This document shows, in pieces, positions 1 through 7,497 of a stretch of DNA of 64,000 nt (the first letter of the stretch is position 1; the number at the start of each line of letters is the position of its first letter). The notes beneath the pieces were generated by a model. The model saw nothing but the letters and a program-made list of their open reading frames with translations. It was not told the DNA's origin and did no database searches. The position numbers were made by a program, and so were the translations under genes. The stretch spans positions 1 to 64,000 of the forward strand of contig DOTG01000022.1 of NCBI GenBank assembly GCA_003512955.1. The letters are read 5' to 3'. The DNA comes from Marinilabiliales bacterium. GTDB lineage: Bacteria; Bacteroidota; Bacteroidia; Bacteroidales; SZUA-534.

Positions 1-28
1 CCTATGGTAACTCAGGACACACATCGCC

Positions 29-157
29 GCCTAACAACGTATATAAAATAAAGCGGTAGTAGTGCAGTTTGCAAGTTCAGCCTGCATTAGCGTTTGTCAC
101 GGGGGATGCTGACGCAGCTCCACAGTCCGCTTCATTTCATACCCGCGGCCGTTGGGC
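29..157 (+). repeat. attC-like site A
   Basis: The left core GCCTAAC (29-35) fits RYYYAAC and the right core GTTGGGC (151-157) fits GTTRRRY. The 129 bp between and including them form an imperfect hairpin and carry the ACGGGGGAT motif shared with site B and, in altered form, with C and D. The length is near the long end of known attC sites. The preceding cassette gene lies outside the window. Confidence 0.7.
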
Positions 158-171
158 ATAATTGTAAGAAA

Positions 172-816
172 ATGAAAACATTCTACACATTAATTATTTT
201 AGCAAGTATACTAGGATTATATTCTTGTGAACGGGGATTTCTTAATGAGTTATTTGGAGATGATAGAGATTACAAATTATCCAATGATTATAAAATTATC
301 TTTGAAAATAAGGATACATTGATATTTGAATCATACAAAAACCGAGACGTTCTTATTGTGGATTCAGTAATAAATGGACAATATTTTGAGTCGATTACAG
401 GAACTTGTGGAAAAAAACCATTTGATATCTTTGAATTTCAATGTGTTTATGTAAAAAGAATGACAGATACCATAAAATATTATACTTCCGATACATTAGA
501 TGATTGTGACGGTACTCCTTTTAATAATAGAAATTGTATAACGTACGTTAAAGGATTGGTTGATACATATGCTGATGATGGGGTTAATGTTGATTCGAAA
601 ATTAATTGGTACGATGCTTTAGAGATTAAAGTCTCTCAATATTCAAATTATTACACTAACAAAAAGATAATAAATAACACATTTGACAAAGTCTATGAAT
701 TTAAATTAAACAATGATAACAATAAGGATTCCATTACAACATTGTATTATACAGATAAATATGGTTTTGTAGGATATATTAAAAATATAGGCGAAATATA
801 TGAATTAAAAAAATAA
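172..816 (+). CDS. Hypothetical lipoprotein, cassette 1
   Basis: Starting at the ATG at 172, the protein is 214 residues with a lipoprotein signal: a basic start, a hydrophobic stretch and the lipobox LYSC ending about residue 18. An upstream in-frame ATG at 94 would lie inside the attC-like site and would spoil the signal peptide, so 172 is preferred. The mature part is rich in Asn, Asp, Lys and Tyr, with Cys pairs, and I do not recognise a family. It is the only gene of its cassette. The start lies 15 bp after the right core of site A and the stop 7 bp before the left core of site B, a tight fit typical of integron cassettes. Probably attached to the periplasmic or outer membrane; function unknown. 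Confidence 0.7.
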   Translation: MKTFYTLIILASILGLYSCERGFLNELFGDDRDYKLSNDYKIIFENKDTLIFESYKNRDVLIVDSVINGQYFESITGTCGKKPFDIFEFQCVYVKRMTDTIKYYTSDTLDDCDGTPFNNRNCITYVKGLVDTYADDGVNVDSKINWYDALEIKVSQYSNYYTNKKIINNTFDKVYEFKLNNDNNKDSITTLYYTDKYGFVGYIKNIGEIYELKK

Positions 817-823
817 CAACTAT

Positions 824-953
824 GCCCAACAACGTGTATAAAATATTGGGGGTGAATTAGTTAATCAACTGTTCGTCTCGCATCGTGGTTTGTTACGGGG
901 GATACGGACGCGTCTCGCAATCCCGCGCTGGGCATAGCTGCGAAACGTTACCA
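824..953 (+). repeat. attC-like site B
   Basis: The left core is GCCCAAC (824-830). The right core is GTTACCA (947-953), which departs from GTTRRRY but is the exact complement of the left core of site C, as expected if both belong to cassette 2. The 130-bp site contains ACGGGGGATA at about 896 and an inner GCTGGGCATA (927-936) that can pair with 821-830. Confidence 0.65.
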
Positions 954-1031
954 TGCATTAAAAAAATAGCAACATCCTGATAACTAAAGCAATATTCGAA
1001 ATGTTTTTATAGATTTGTGAAAAACATAATA

Positions 1032-2024
1032 ATGACTGAATCTGCAATTAAAATATACCAAACAGATGATGGCCAGACCAAAATTGATGTAAAGTTTAAT
1101 AATGAAACGGTATGGCTGACTCAGAAACAAATGGCCCAGTTGTTTGATAAAGACTCTGATACAATAGGACTTCACCTCAAAAATATTTATCAATCTGGTG
1201 AGTTAGAGGAGCTTTCAACTACCGAGGATTCCTCGGTAGTTCAACAAGAGGGTAAAAGACAAGTACAGCGAAAAATAAAGTTATACAATCTCGATGCAAT
1301 TATTTCTGTTGGATATCGGGTAAATTCAAAACGTGGAATACAATTTCGAATTTGGGCAAGTGGAATAATAAAGGAATATTTGTTAAAGGGGTTCGTCATT
1401 GATAATAAACGATTAATTCACCAAAATATTCAATTAAAAGAACTTCAAACATCTGTAAAAATACTTGGAGATTCATTAAAGTTTAAAAAGTTGACAGGTG
1501 ACGAAAGTATCGGTCTATTGAATATTATCACAAAATATGCATACGCATTAGATATTTTAGACCAATATGATTATCAAAAACTTGAGATAAATAATACTTC
1601 AGGCAAGGAACATTATCAATTGACATATGAGGAAGCAATGACTCAGATAAATTTGGCAAAAAAAATCCACGGAAATAGTGATTTATTTGGGCATGAAAAA
1701 GACGATTCTTTTAAAAGTTCTATATCAACTATTTATCAAACTTTTGACGGGATTGATTTATATCCAAGTATTGAGGAGAAAGCAGCAAATTTATTGTATT
1801 TCATAACTAAAAATCACTCATTTTCAGACGGAAACAAACGGATTGCAGCATTTTTGTTCTTGTATTTCCTTGAACACAATGGTATATTATTTGATGACAA
1901 TGGAAATAAGCGTATTGCAGATAATACCCTTGTTGCTCTGACCTTAATGATTGCGGTTAGTAAGCCCGAAGAAAAAGACACTATGACAAAGGTGATTGTG
2001 AACTTAATTAATAAAAATAATTAA
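1032..2024 (+). CDS. RhuM-family / Fic-Doc domain protein, cassette 2
   Basis: The 330-residue protein has two parts. Residues about 1-130 match the RhuM virulence-protein family, including the WLTQKQMAQLF helix-turn-helix-like segment and a GIQFRIWA stretch. Residues about 190-325 form a Fic/Doc fold with the active-site loop HSFSDGNKR, close to the Doc form HxFxDANKR. Fic proteins transfer AMP, and Doc proteins phosphate, to target proteins, and several act as toxins. A GTG at 1017 in the same frame is possible, but the ATG at 1032 better fits family starts. No partner antitoxin gene is visible next to it. It is the only gene between sites B and C. The domain calls are firm; a toxic role is inference. 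Confidence 0.85.
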   Translation: MTESAIKIYQTDDGQTKIDVKFNNETVWLTQKQMAQLFDKDSDTIGLHLKNIYQSGELEELSTTEDSSVVQQEGKRQVQRKIKLYNLDAIISVGYRVNSKRGIQFRIWASGIIKEYLLKGFVIDNKRLIHQNIQLKELQTSVKILGDSLKFKKLTGDESIGLLNIITKYAYALDILDQYDYQKLEINNTSGKEHYQLTYEEAMTQINLAKKIHGNSDLFGHEKDDSFKSSISTIYQTFDGIDLYPSIEEKAANLLYFITKNHSFSDGNKRIAAFLFLYFLEHNGILFDDNGNKRIADNTLVALTLMIAVSKPEEKDTMTKVIVNLINKNN

Positions 2025-2028
2025 CGCA

Positions 2029-2159
2029 TGGTAACACAGTGTATACATCATGCGGGTTTCAGTGCAATTCGCAAGTTTAGTCCCCGCTGGCAAGGTTTGT
2101 AATGGGGGATAGGTTCGCAGCCACGCAATCCGCTACGTTTCATACACTCAACGTTAGCA
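2029..2159 (+). repeat. attC-like site C
   Basis: The left core TGGTAAC (2029-2035) begins 4 bp after the stop codon of the Fic gene, and the right core is GTTAGCA (2153-2159). The 131-bp site contains GTGTAT near its left end and ATACAC near its right end, plus GCGGG and CCCGC inner arms, so it can fold into a long imperfect hairpin. Its inner part is close in sequence to site D. Confidence 0.7.
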
Positions 2160-2175
2160 CACATTTTAAACGAAA

Positions 2176-2886
2176 ATGAGAAAAATTACAACGTTGACAA
2201 TTCTTGGATATTTTATATTTAACTGTTCTTTTGGACAGAATATAGAGAAAGCCGAAGCAAATCTTGACAAAAAACTTGTTGCGATACTTGATACTATCTA
2301 CGTAGATGATCAAAAATATAGAAATGATCAATATATACAGCGAAGCAAAGATATTGCAAAGGAATATGGTTGGGAATCGAAAGAGTTGAAAGATTATTTG
2401 AAAATAATAAAAGATCAAGATTCAATAAACTTAATTAAAATTGAAAAAATACTTGATGAGCATGGCTGGCTTGGCGCTGATCTTGTCGGAAATCAAGGAA
2501 ATACTACCATATTCCTAGTTATTCAACACTCTGATCTTAAAACGCAAGAAAATTATTTGCCAATGATGCACGAAGCTGTTCAAAATGGTAATGCCAAAGC
2601 CCAAGATTTAGCGTTTTTAGAAGATAGAGTAGCATTAAGAAAAGGAGAAAGACAAATTTATGGTAGTCAAATTGGTCCGGACCCGGAAACAGGTGAATGG
2701 ACTGTGGCTCCTCTTATTGACCCTGATAACGTTGATAAAAGACGTGCAGAAGTTGGACTTGGTACATTACAAGACTATATTTCAGACTATGGAATGACGT
2801 GGAATGTTGAAGAGTATAAAAAGAAATTACCTGAATTGGAAATGAGACGTAAAAATCTCCTAGAAAAGAAACAAAAAAATAAATAA
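2176..2886 (+). CDS. DUF6624-family exported protein, cassette 3
   Basis: The 236-residue protein starts with a signal peptide (residues 1-20, ending SFGQ). The rest has the pattern of the DUF6624 family: a helical part with a conserved DxxYRND segment about residue 45, a DSINLIKIEKIL stretch, the GWLG motif, and QHSD/MMHEAV helices near residues 115-140, followed by a GERQIYGSQ segment. The molecular function of this family is unknown to me. The start is 17 bp after the right core of site C and the stop is 14 bp before the left core of site D, so it is the only gene of its cassette. Confidence 0.75.
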   Translation: MRKITTLTILGYFIFNCSFGQNIEKAEANLDKKLVAILDTIYVDDQKYRNDQYIQRSKDIAKEYGWESKELKDYLKIIKDQDSINLIKIEKILDEHGWLGADLVGNQGNTTIFLVIQHSDLKTQENYLPMMHEAVQNGNAKAQDLAFLEDRVALRKGERQIYGSQIGPDPETGEWTVAPLIDPDNVDKRRAEVGLGTLQDYISDYGMTWNVEEYKKKLPELEMRRKNLLEKKQKNK

Positions 2887-2899
2887 AAACAAAAACGTG

Positions 2900-3029
2900 T
2901 GCTAACAGTGTATACATCATGCGGGTTTCAGAGCAAATTGCAAGTTCAGAGCCCGCTGGCAAGTTTCTTAACGGCGGATAATTTCGCTTCCACGGTTTCC
3001 CCAACTTCGCATACCGCCATCCGTTATGG
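2900..3029 (+). repeat. attC-like site D
   Basis: The left core is TGCTAAC (2900-2906) and the right core GTTATGG (3023-3029), 130 bp in all. The inner part shares GTGTATACATCATGCGGGTT with site C. The right core matches the left core of the half-site near 4892 only in part, so cassette 4 has drifted more than the others. Confidence 0.65.
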
Positions 3030-3069
3030 CGCATTATACAACAGCAATAAAAATCATCATTTTATGGGA

Positions 3070-3100
3070 TTGAAATGTTGTGTTTTAAAGTCTAATTTTG
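3070..3100 (+). promoter_or_regulatory. Likely promoter of cassette 4
   Basis: TAATTTTG (3093-3100) fits the Bacteroidota -7 box TAnnTTTG, with TTG at 3070-3072 about 20 bp upstream as a -33 box. It lies inside the cassette, after site D and 24 bp before the ATG at 3124, so this cassette seems to bring its own promoter. Confidence 0.5.
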
Positions 3101-3123
3101 CACATTATTAAAATATAAAGAAA

Positions 3124-4356
3124 ATGAGTGAACTTATAAATAATTCGGAAAATAGAAAGAAGAAGCTCAAAGAGTTAATTCTAAAATTGCACAGCGGACA
3201 TTCAGAACAACAAGTTCGACACGAATTAATTGAAACACTTCAACAAATACCTTATGGCGAAGTAGTTGAGGTTGAACAAGAATTAATTGAATCTGGATTA
3301 CCTCAAGAGGAAGTTCTTAAATTATGCGATGTGCATGGAGCTGTTTTGCATGGAAACATAGACCTTTCTGCATCGAAACAAGTTCCCGAAGGGCATCCCA
3401 TAGATGTGATGCTCAAGGAAAATGCAGAATTAAAAACTCTTGCAAATCAAATTGTATCATCAATAAAAACGATAAGCGAAAGCCAACAGTTCGATAACAA
3501 TTCAATTTTTAAGCTTAGAGGCTTTTACAATGCTCTTTTCGATGTTGACAAACATTACAAAAGAAAAGAATATTTGATTTTCCCTTACCTTGAAAACTAT
3601 GGTATTACCGGACCCCCGAAAGTAATGTGGGGTAAACACGATGAAATCCGTGAACTCATAAAAGGTTGCATAGAGATGTTACAAACCGAAAATATTACAG
3701 TCGATGAGTTGCTTGCGTCATCAGAGATTATTTTGCTGCCTGCAATCAATCAGGTTGTTGATATGACAAAAAAGGAGGAAGAAATACTCTTTCCTATGAC
3801 TTTAGACAAATTAACAGATGCTGACTGGTACGAAATAGAAAAGCAGTCATTAGAAATTGGCTTCTGCTTATACGACCCACCAAAAGCATGGAAACCTGAA
3901 TGGGTTAAAGAAGATACACTTTCTGAAATGAATAAAATTGCAGGTAGTATTCAATTGCCATCAGGTAATTTCTTGGTCGAAGAATTATTAGCAATATTAA
4001 ATCACCTGCCAATTGATATGACATTTGTTGACAAGGATGATAAAGTAAAGTATTTCTCACAAGGCAAGGAGAGAATTTTTCAGCGAAATCGTGCTATTTT
4101 GAACAGAGATGTTCGATTATGCCATCCACCGGCAAGTGCCCATATTGTTGATAAAATTATTGATGATTTTAAGAGCGGAAAAGAAGACCGTGCACCGTTT
4201 TGGATAAATATGGGCGGTAAAATGATTCACATAGAGTATTTTGCTTTACGAAACGAGAAAGGAGAATACTTGGGGACACTTGAAGTTTCTCACAATATAC
4301 AAGGATACAGAGACCTTGAAGGAGAACAAAGAATTTTATCATATTCAAAGAAATAA
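3124..4356 (+). CDS. DUF438 / hemerythrin-like / PAS protein
   Basis: The 410-residue cytoplasmic protein has three parts: a DUF438 helical domain (about 10-75, with CDVHGAVLHG at its end), a hemerythrin HHE-type domain (about 85-225, with DKHYKRKEYLIFPYLE and a KKEEEILFP segment), and a C-terminal PAS domain (about 275-395). Hemerythrin folds hold a di-iron centre and bind O2 or NO, and PAS domains sense ligands, so a role in O2, NO or redox sensing is likely. It is followed 3 bp later by a DUF1858/DUF2249 gene, a partnership seen elsewhere in proteins linked to nitrosative stress and iron-sulfur repair. The pair forms one cassette. Confidence 0.85.
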   Translation: MSELINNSENRKKKLKELILKLHSGHSEQQVRHELIETLQQIPYGEVVEVEQELIESGLPQEEVLKLCDVHGAVLHGNIDLSASKQVPEGHPIDVMLKENAELKTLANQIVSSIKTISESQQFDNNSIFKLRGFYNALFDVDKHYKRKEYLIFPYLENYGITGPPKVMWGKHDEIRELIKGCIEMLQTENITVDELLASSEIILLPAINQVVDMTKKEEEILFPMTLDKLTDADWYEIEKQSLEIGFCLYDPPKAWKPEWVKEDTLSEMNKIAGSIQLPSGNFLVEELLAILNHLPIDMTFVDKDDKVKYFSQGKERIFQRNRAILNRDVRLCHPPASAHIVDKIIDDFKSGKEDRAPFWINMGGKMIHIEYFALRNEKGEYLGTLEVSHNIQGYRDLEGEQRILSYSKK

Positions 4357-4359
4357 GTC

Positions 4360-4887
4360 ATGGAAAATCATAAATTAATAATCAGCCCCAAGACAAAAGT
4401 CCTGCAGCTAATAGAAACCTATCCGCAACTTGAGGATGTCTTGATTAATTACGTGCCTGCATTTAAGAAACTAAAGAACCCGATACTCAGAAAAACAGTT
4501 GCTAAAATTGCGACTTTGCAACAAGCAGCAGTCGTTGGAAATGTAAAAGTCGAGGATTTGATTAACCTATTAAGAAAAGAGGTTAGGCAAGACACTATTG
4601 AATTAGCAAACGAAGTGAATTATAATACTAAACGGCCTGATTGGTTTGACGATTCAAAAGTAACGTCAGAATTAGATGTCAGAGAGATGTTAAATGCTGG
4701 AGAACAACCTGTAAATAAAGTAATATCAGATTTGAACCATTTGCAAGCGGATGAAATATATAAAGTAATGGCACCATTTGTTCCGGCACCATTGATAGAT
4801 AAATCATTGAGTCTGGGTATAGACCACTGGATAAAAAAAGAAGCGGAAGAGTTGTTTATCGTATATTTCAAAAAGACAAAAGAATAA
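4360..4887 (+). CDS. DUF1858 / DUF2249 protein
   Basis: The 175-residue protein has an N-terminal DUF1858 domain (about 5-65, with KVLQLIETYPQLEDVLINY) and a C-terminal DUF2249 domain (about 103-172, opening with LDVREMLNAGEQP). DUF1858 is the N-terminal domain type found in ScdA/RIC-like proteins that repair iron-sulfur centres after nitric oxide damage; DUF2249 is a small TusA-like fold. The gene starts 3 bp after the hemerythrin gene, so both are surely co-transcribed and probably act together. It is the last gene of cassette 4; a half attC-like site follows at once. Confidence 0.8.
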   Translation: MENHKLIISPKTKVLQLIETYPQLEDVLINYVPAFKKLKNPILRKTVAKIATLQQAAVVGNVKVEDLINLLRKEVRQDTIELANEVNYNTKRPDWFDDSKVTSELDVREMLNAGEQPVNKVISDLNHLQADEIYKVMAPFVPAPLIDKSLSLGIDHWIKKEAEELFIVYFKKTKE

Positions 4888-4888
4888 C

Positions 4889-4905
4889 GCACCCTAACAA
4901 CGTGT
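4889..4905 (+). repeat. Left half of an attC-like site, truncated
   Basis: GCACCCTAACAACGTGT resembles the left end of sites A-D, but no right core or hairpin partner follows before the next gene at 4929. The right part was probably lost, and this marks the end of the array. Confidence 0.5.
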
Positions 4906-4928
4906 AAGACATAAAACACCGTGCCACA

Positions 4929-5546
4929 ATGAAAATCAATACTAATAGTTGGAATAAAATCAGATATACCCTTTATACACCTGGATATGATTTAATTGCA
5001 GGTTATTTCAAAGATTCAAGAAAAAAGTCTGTTGAGTCATTAGAAATAAAAGCTGGTGATAAAGTGCTGATAGTAGGAGCTGGGACCGGATTAGATTTAG
5101 AGTTTCTGCCCAATGATTGTGAGATTATCGCTACGGATATTACGCCTTCCATGATTGAAAGGATTAAAAAGCGCAATAAAACATTGAACCGCCAAGTTCA
5201 ATCGATTGTAATGGATGGACAAGCTCTTGATTTTGTTGACAATTCGTTTGATAAGATAATTCTGCACTTGATTCTTGCAGTAATTCCTGACCCTATTGCT
5301 TGTATTAATGAGTCAGGGCGAGTTTTAAAACACGGTGGACAAATTGTAATCTTTGATAAGTTTGTGCATAAGGATAAGAAAGTCTCTACCCTCCGCAGAT
5401 TTGCAAACGTATTGACAAATTTTCTTTTTACTGATATTACACGTGATTTTGAATCAATTGCAAATAATTCAGGACTAACAATACTTACAGATAAGGATGC
5501 AGATTTCAATGGCAACTTTAGATTGATTAAAATGACAAAGAAATAA
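4929..5546 (+). CDS. Class I SAM-dependent methyltransferase
   Basis: The 205-residue protein carries the SAM-binding motif I VLIVGAGTGLD (about 48-58), motif II ATDITPSM (about 69-76), a MDGQALDF segment that usually contacts the adenine, and a later SGRVLKHGGQIVIFDK stretch typical of UbiE/PmtA-like enzymes. The substrate cannot be told; relatives include phosphatidylethanolamine and menaquinone methyltransferases. It lies just after the cassette array, and its leader begins in the broken attC half-site, so it may be a cassette gene that has lost its right-hand site. Confidence 0.8.
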   Translation: MKINTNSWNKIRYTLYTPGYDLIAGYFKDSRKKSVESLEIKAGDKVLIVGAGTGLDLEFLPNDCEIIATDITPSMIERIKKRNKTLNRQVQSIVMDGQALDFVDNSFDKIILHLILAVIPDPIACINESGRVLKHGGQIVIFDKFVHKDKKVSTLRRFANVLTNFLFTDITRDFESIANNSGLTILTDKDADFNGNFRLIKMTKK

Positions 5547-5604
5547 TAAAAAACGGCTTACATAGATATTCAGCTATCGGAGGATTTATTGAATGTAAAA
5601 CATC

Positions 5605-6471
5605 GTGAAACCAGAAATTAAAAAATACAAGTTCAAACATGGGTTGCCTGTTGAGTTTGAGATTATCAACATTGCTGACTTGATCCGTGAACACAAAACC
5701 TTACTAACATCGCCCCACCGAGCCGACTTTTACCATATCATCTGGATACAGAAGGGTTCGCCGACGCACTTTGTTGACTTTAACCCCATAACAATTCATC
5801 CCAATTCCATTTTATTCGTCCCAAAAGACTGTGTCAATTCTTTCGATACTTCAACCGATTATGATGGGAAGGTAATATTGTTTACAAGTAACTTCTTTTG
5901 TAAAAATTACAACGATATTCAGTTTTTACAAAGTACCATTCTGTATAACAACCTTTACGGAATAACTCAAATCCAAACCTCAGACTCGCCAAATGATTTA
6001 AAAATTTTAATAGAAACTATAGAAACAGAGCTTTTAAAAACAAACGATTATGCCCAACACGATATTCTGCGAAACTACCTGCACAATTTTCTGTTATCAG
6101 CCGAGCGGGTAAAACTCAAACAAGGATTTAACGAAATTAAGGCAAGCGCCGATCTCGATTATTTGCTTCTATTTAAAGATTTGCTTGAAAGAAACTACAA
6201 AACGGATAAATCGGTAAATAAATATGCTTCCGATTTAAGCATCTCGGAGAAACGTTTAAATAAAGCAACAAGCAATATCTTAGACAAATCCCCGAAAGAA
6301 CTGATAGATGAAAGAGTTTTATTGGAAGCCAAGCGTTTATTGGCTTACAGTAATACAACAATAAAAGAAATTGCGTTCGGATTGGGGTTTGAAGAACCCA
6401 CCAATTTTATTAAATACTTTAAAAAGCATATTGAGCAGACCCCCTCTGAGTTCCGGGAAAAACACCTGTAA
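5605..6471 (+). CDS. AraC-family transcriptional regulator
   Basis: The 288-residue protein has an N-terminal cupin-like sensor part (about 25-170, with the HFVDFNPITIHPNSILFVPK strand pattern) and a C-terminal double helix-turn-helix of AraC type (about 190-286), ending in the usual IKEIAFGLGFEEPTNFIKYF and TPSEFR motifs. The frame is closed by a stop at 5596, so translation must start at the GTG at 5605 or a nearby weak codon. A CGGAGG lies about 22 bp upstream, rather far. The SnoaL-like gene that follows is the likely target, by position only. Confidence 0.85.
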   Translation: MKPEIKKYKFKHGLPVEFEIINIADLIREHKTLLTSPHRADFYHIIWIQKGSPTHFVDFNPITIHPNSILFVPKDCVNSFDTSTDYDGKVILFTSNFFCKNYNDIQFLQSTILYNNLYGITQIQTSDSPNDLKILIETIETELLKTNDYAQHDILRNYLHNFLLSAERVKLKQGFNEIKASADLDYLLLFKDLLERNYKTDKSVNKYASDLSISEKRLNKATSNILDKSPKELIDERVLLEAKRLLAYSNTTIKEIAFGLGFEEPTNFIKYFKKHIEQTPSEFREKHL

Positions 6472-6570
6472 AGGCATTCCCAAAAGTATCATTCAAAGTC
6501 CGAAATCTACCTTTCCCACGTTTGTGATTGTCCGCACCTTTGCTTTGCAAAATAATTAAAATCAAAGCAG

Positions 6571-7413
6571 ATGAAAAAAACATTTTTAATTACAATAGTA
6601 TTATTGTTAATCATTTCAGTTTATTCACAAACTAAAAATAGTAGTAAAATGGAAACATCGAACAAACAAAAGGTAGTAGCTTTAATAAAAAGCATCGAAA
6701 CAGGTGAAGCCGGGCCTGTTGGTTACATCAATCCAACCAAGTACATTCAGCACAATTTAGGAGTAGCGGATGGCCTTGCCGGATTTGGCGCACTACTTCA
6801 TCAATTGCCCCCAAAATCGGCAAAAGCAAATACTGTAAGGGCCTTTCAGGATGGAGATTATGTGTTTACTCATACCGATTACAATTTCTTTGGCCCCAAA
6901 ATCGGTTTTGATATTTTCCGTTTCGAAAATGGCAAAATCGTAGAACATTGGGATAACTTACAGGAAACAGCCGAGCCAAATCCAAGTGGACACACCATGA
7001 TTGATGGTACAACCGAACTTAAGGACCTTGACAAAACAGAAGCTAACAAAGCGTTGGTAAAAAATTTTATTGACGATATTCTTGTAAATAACAAAATGGA
7101 AAAGCTTGCAGGATATTTTAATGGGGACAATTACATCCAGCATAATCCTCAAATTCCCGACCAACTTTCCGGGTTAAGCTCAGCTTTAAGCGAACTTGCC
7201 AAACAGGGTATTTATTTGAAGTATGAAAAGATCCATAAAGTATTAGGCGAAGGTAACTTTGTATTAGTAGTGAGTGAAGGGTATTTTGGCAATTCACACA
7301 ACGCATTTTACGATTTATTCAATGTTGAGAATGGCAAAATAATCGAACACTGGGATGTAATTGAGCCTATTCCTTCAAAAGAAAACTGGAAAAACAACAA
7401 TGGCAAATTTTAA
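6571..7413 (+). CDS. Secreted double SnoaL-like (NTF2 fold) protein
   Basis: The 280-residue protein has a signal peptide (1-20, ending VYSQ) and two tandem SnoaL-like domains (about 45-145 and 160-270). Each copy has the YIQHNP/YIQHN core and ends in NGKIVEHWD, the hallmark of the predicted SnoaL-like aldol-condensing enzymes. These are small alpha+beta barrels that act on hydrophobic or polyketide-like compounds; here the reaction is unknown. It follows the AraC gene by about 100 bp on the same strand. Confidence 0.8.
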   Translation: MKKTFLITIVLLLIISVYSQTKNSSKMETSNKQKVVALIKSIETGEAGPVGYINPTKYIQHNLGVADGLAGFGALLHQLPPKSAKANTVRAFQDGDYVFTHTDYNFFGPKIGFDIFRFENGKIVEHWDNLQETAEPNPSGHTMIDGTTELKDLDKTEANKALVKNFIDDILVNNKMEKLAGYFNGDNYIQHNPQIPDQLSGLSSALSELAKQGIYLKYEKIHKVLGEGNFVLVVSEGYFGNSHNAFYDLFNVENGKIIEHWDVIEPIPSKENWKNNNGKF

Positions 7414-7497
7414 TTAACAGCCAGTTAAGTTGTTTTTAAATCACTACCTGCGAAATAATAACTTTCCTCGATTTTTACGGGGAAATGAATTGAGAAA

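Larger units (their letters stand above)
29..4905 (+). mobile_element. Integron-like cassette array (no integrase seen)
   Basis: Four complete attC-like sites and one half-site separate four cassettes, all read left to right. Cassette ends match by reverse complement: 151-160 with 821-830, 947-956 with 2026-2035 and 2153-2162 with 2897-2906 (10/10 each), and 3023-3032 with 4889-4898 (8/10). In integrons the TTRRRY at the left end of a cassette and the RYYYAAC at its right end come from the same circular attC, so this reciprocal match is expected. The genes are AT-rich compared with the rest of the window. No tyrosine recombinase lies in the window. The array may continue left of base 1. That it is or was mobile is inference. 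Confidence 0.75.

Noticed and set aside
29..3029. Reading the repeats as a CRISPR array
   Set aside because: The repeats are about 130 bp, imperfect and separated by whole genes, not by short spacers. No cas gene is present.
29..3029. Reading the repeats as simple terminators or REP elements
   Set aside because: The exact pairing of the ends of each cassette and the fixed position after each gene are not explained by these.
2714..3034. 106-codon frame on minus across attC-like site D
   Set aside because: It lies over the end of the DUF6624 gene and a hairpin site, and has no family pattern.
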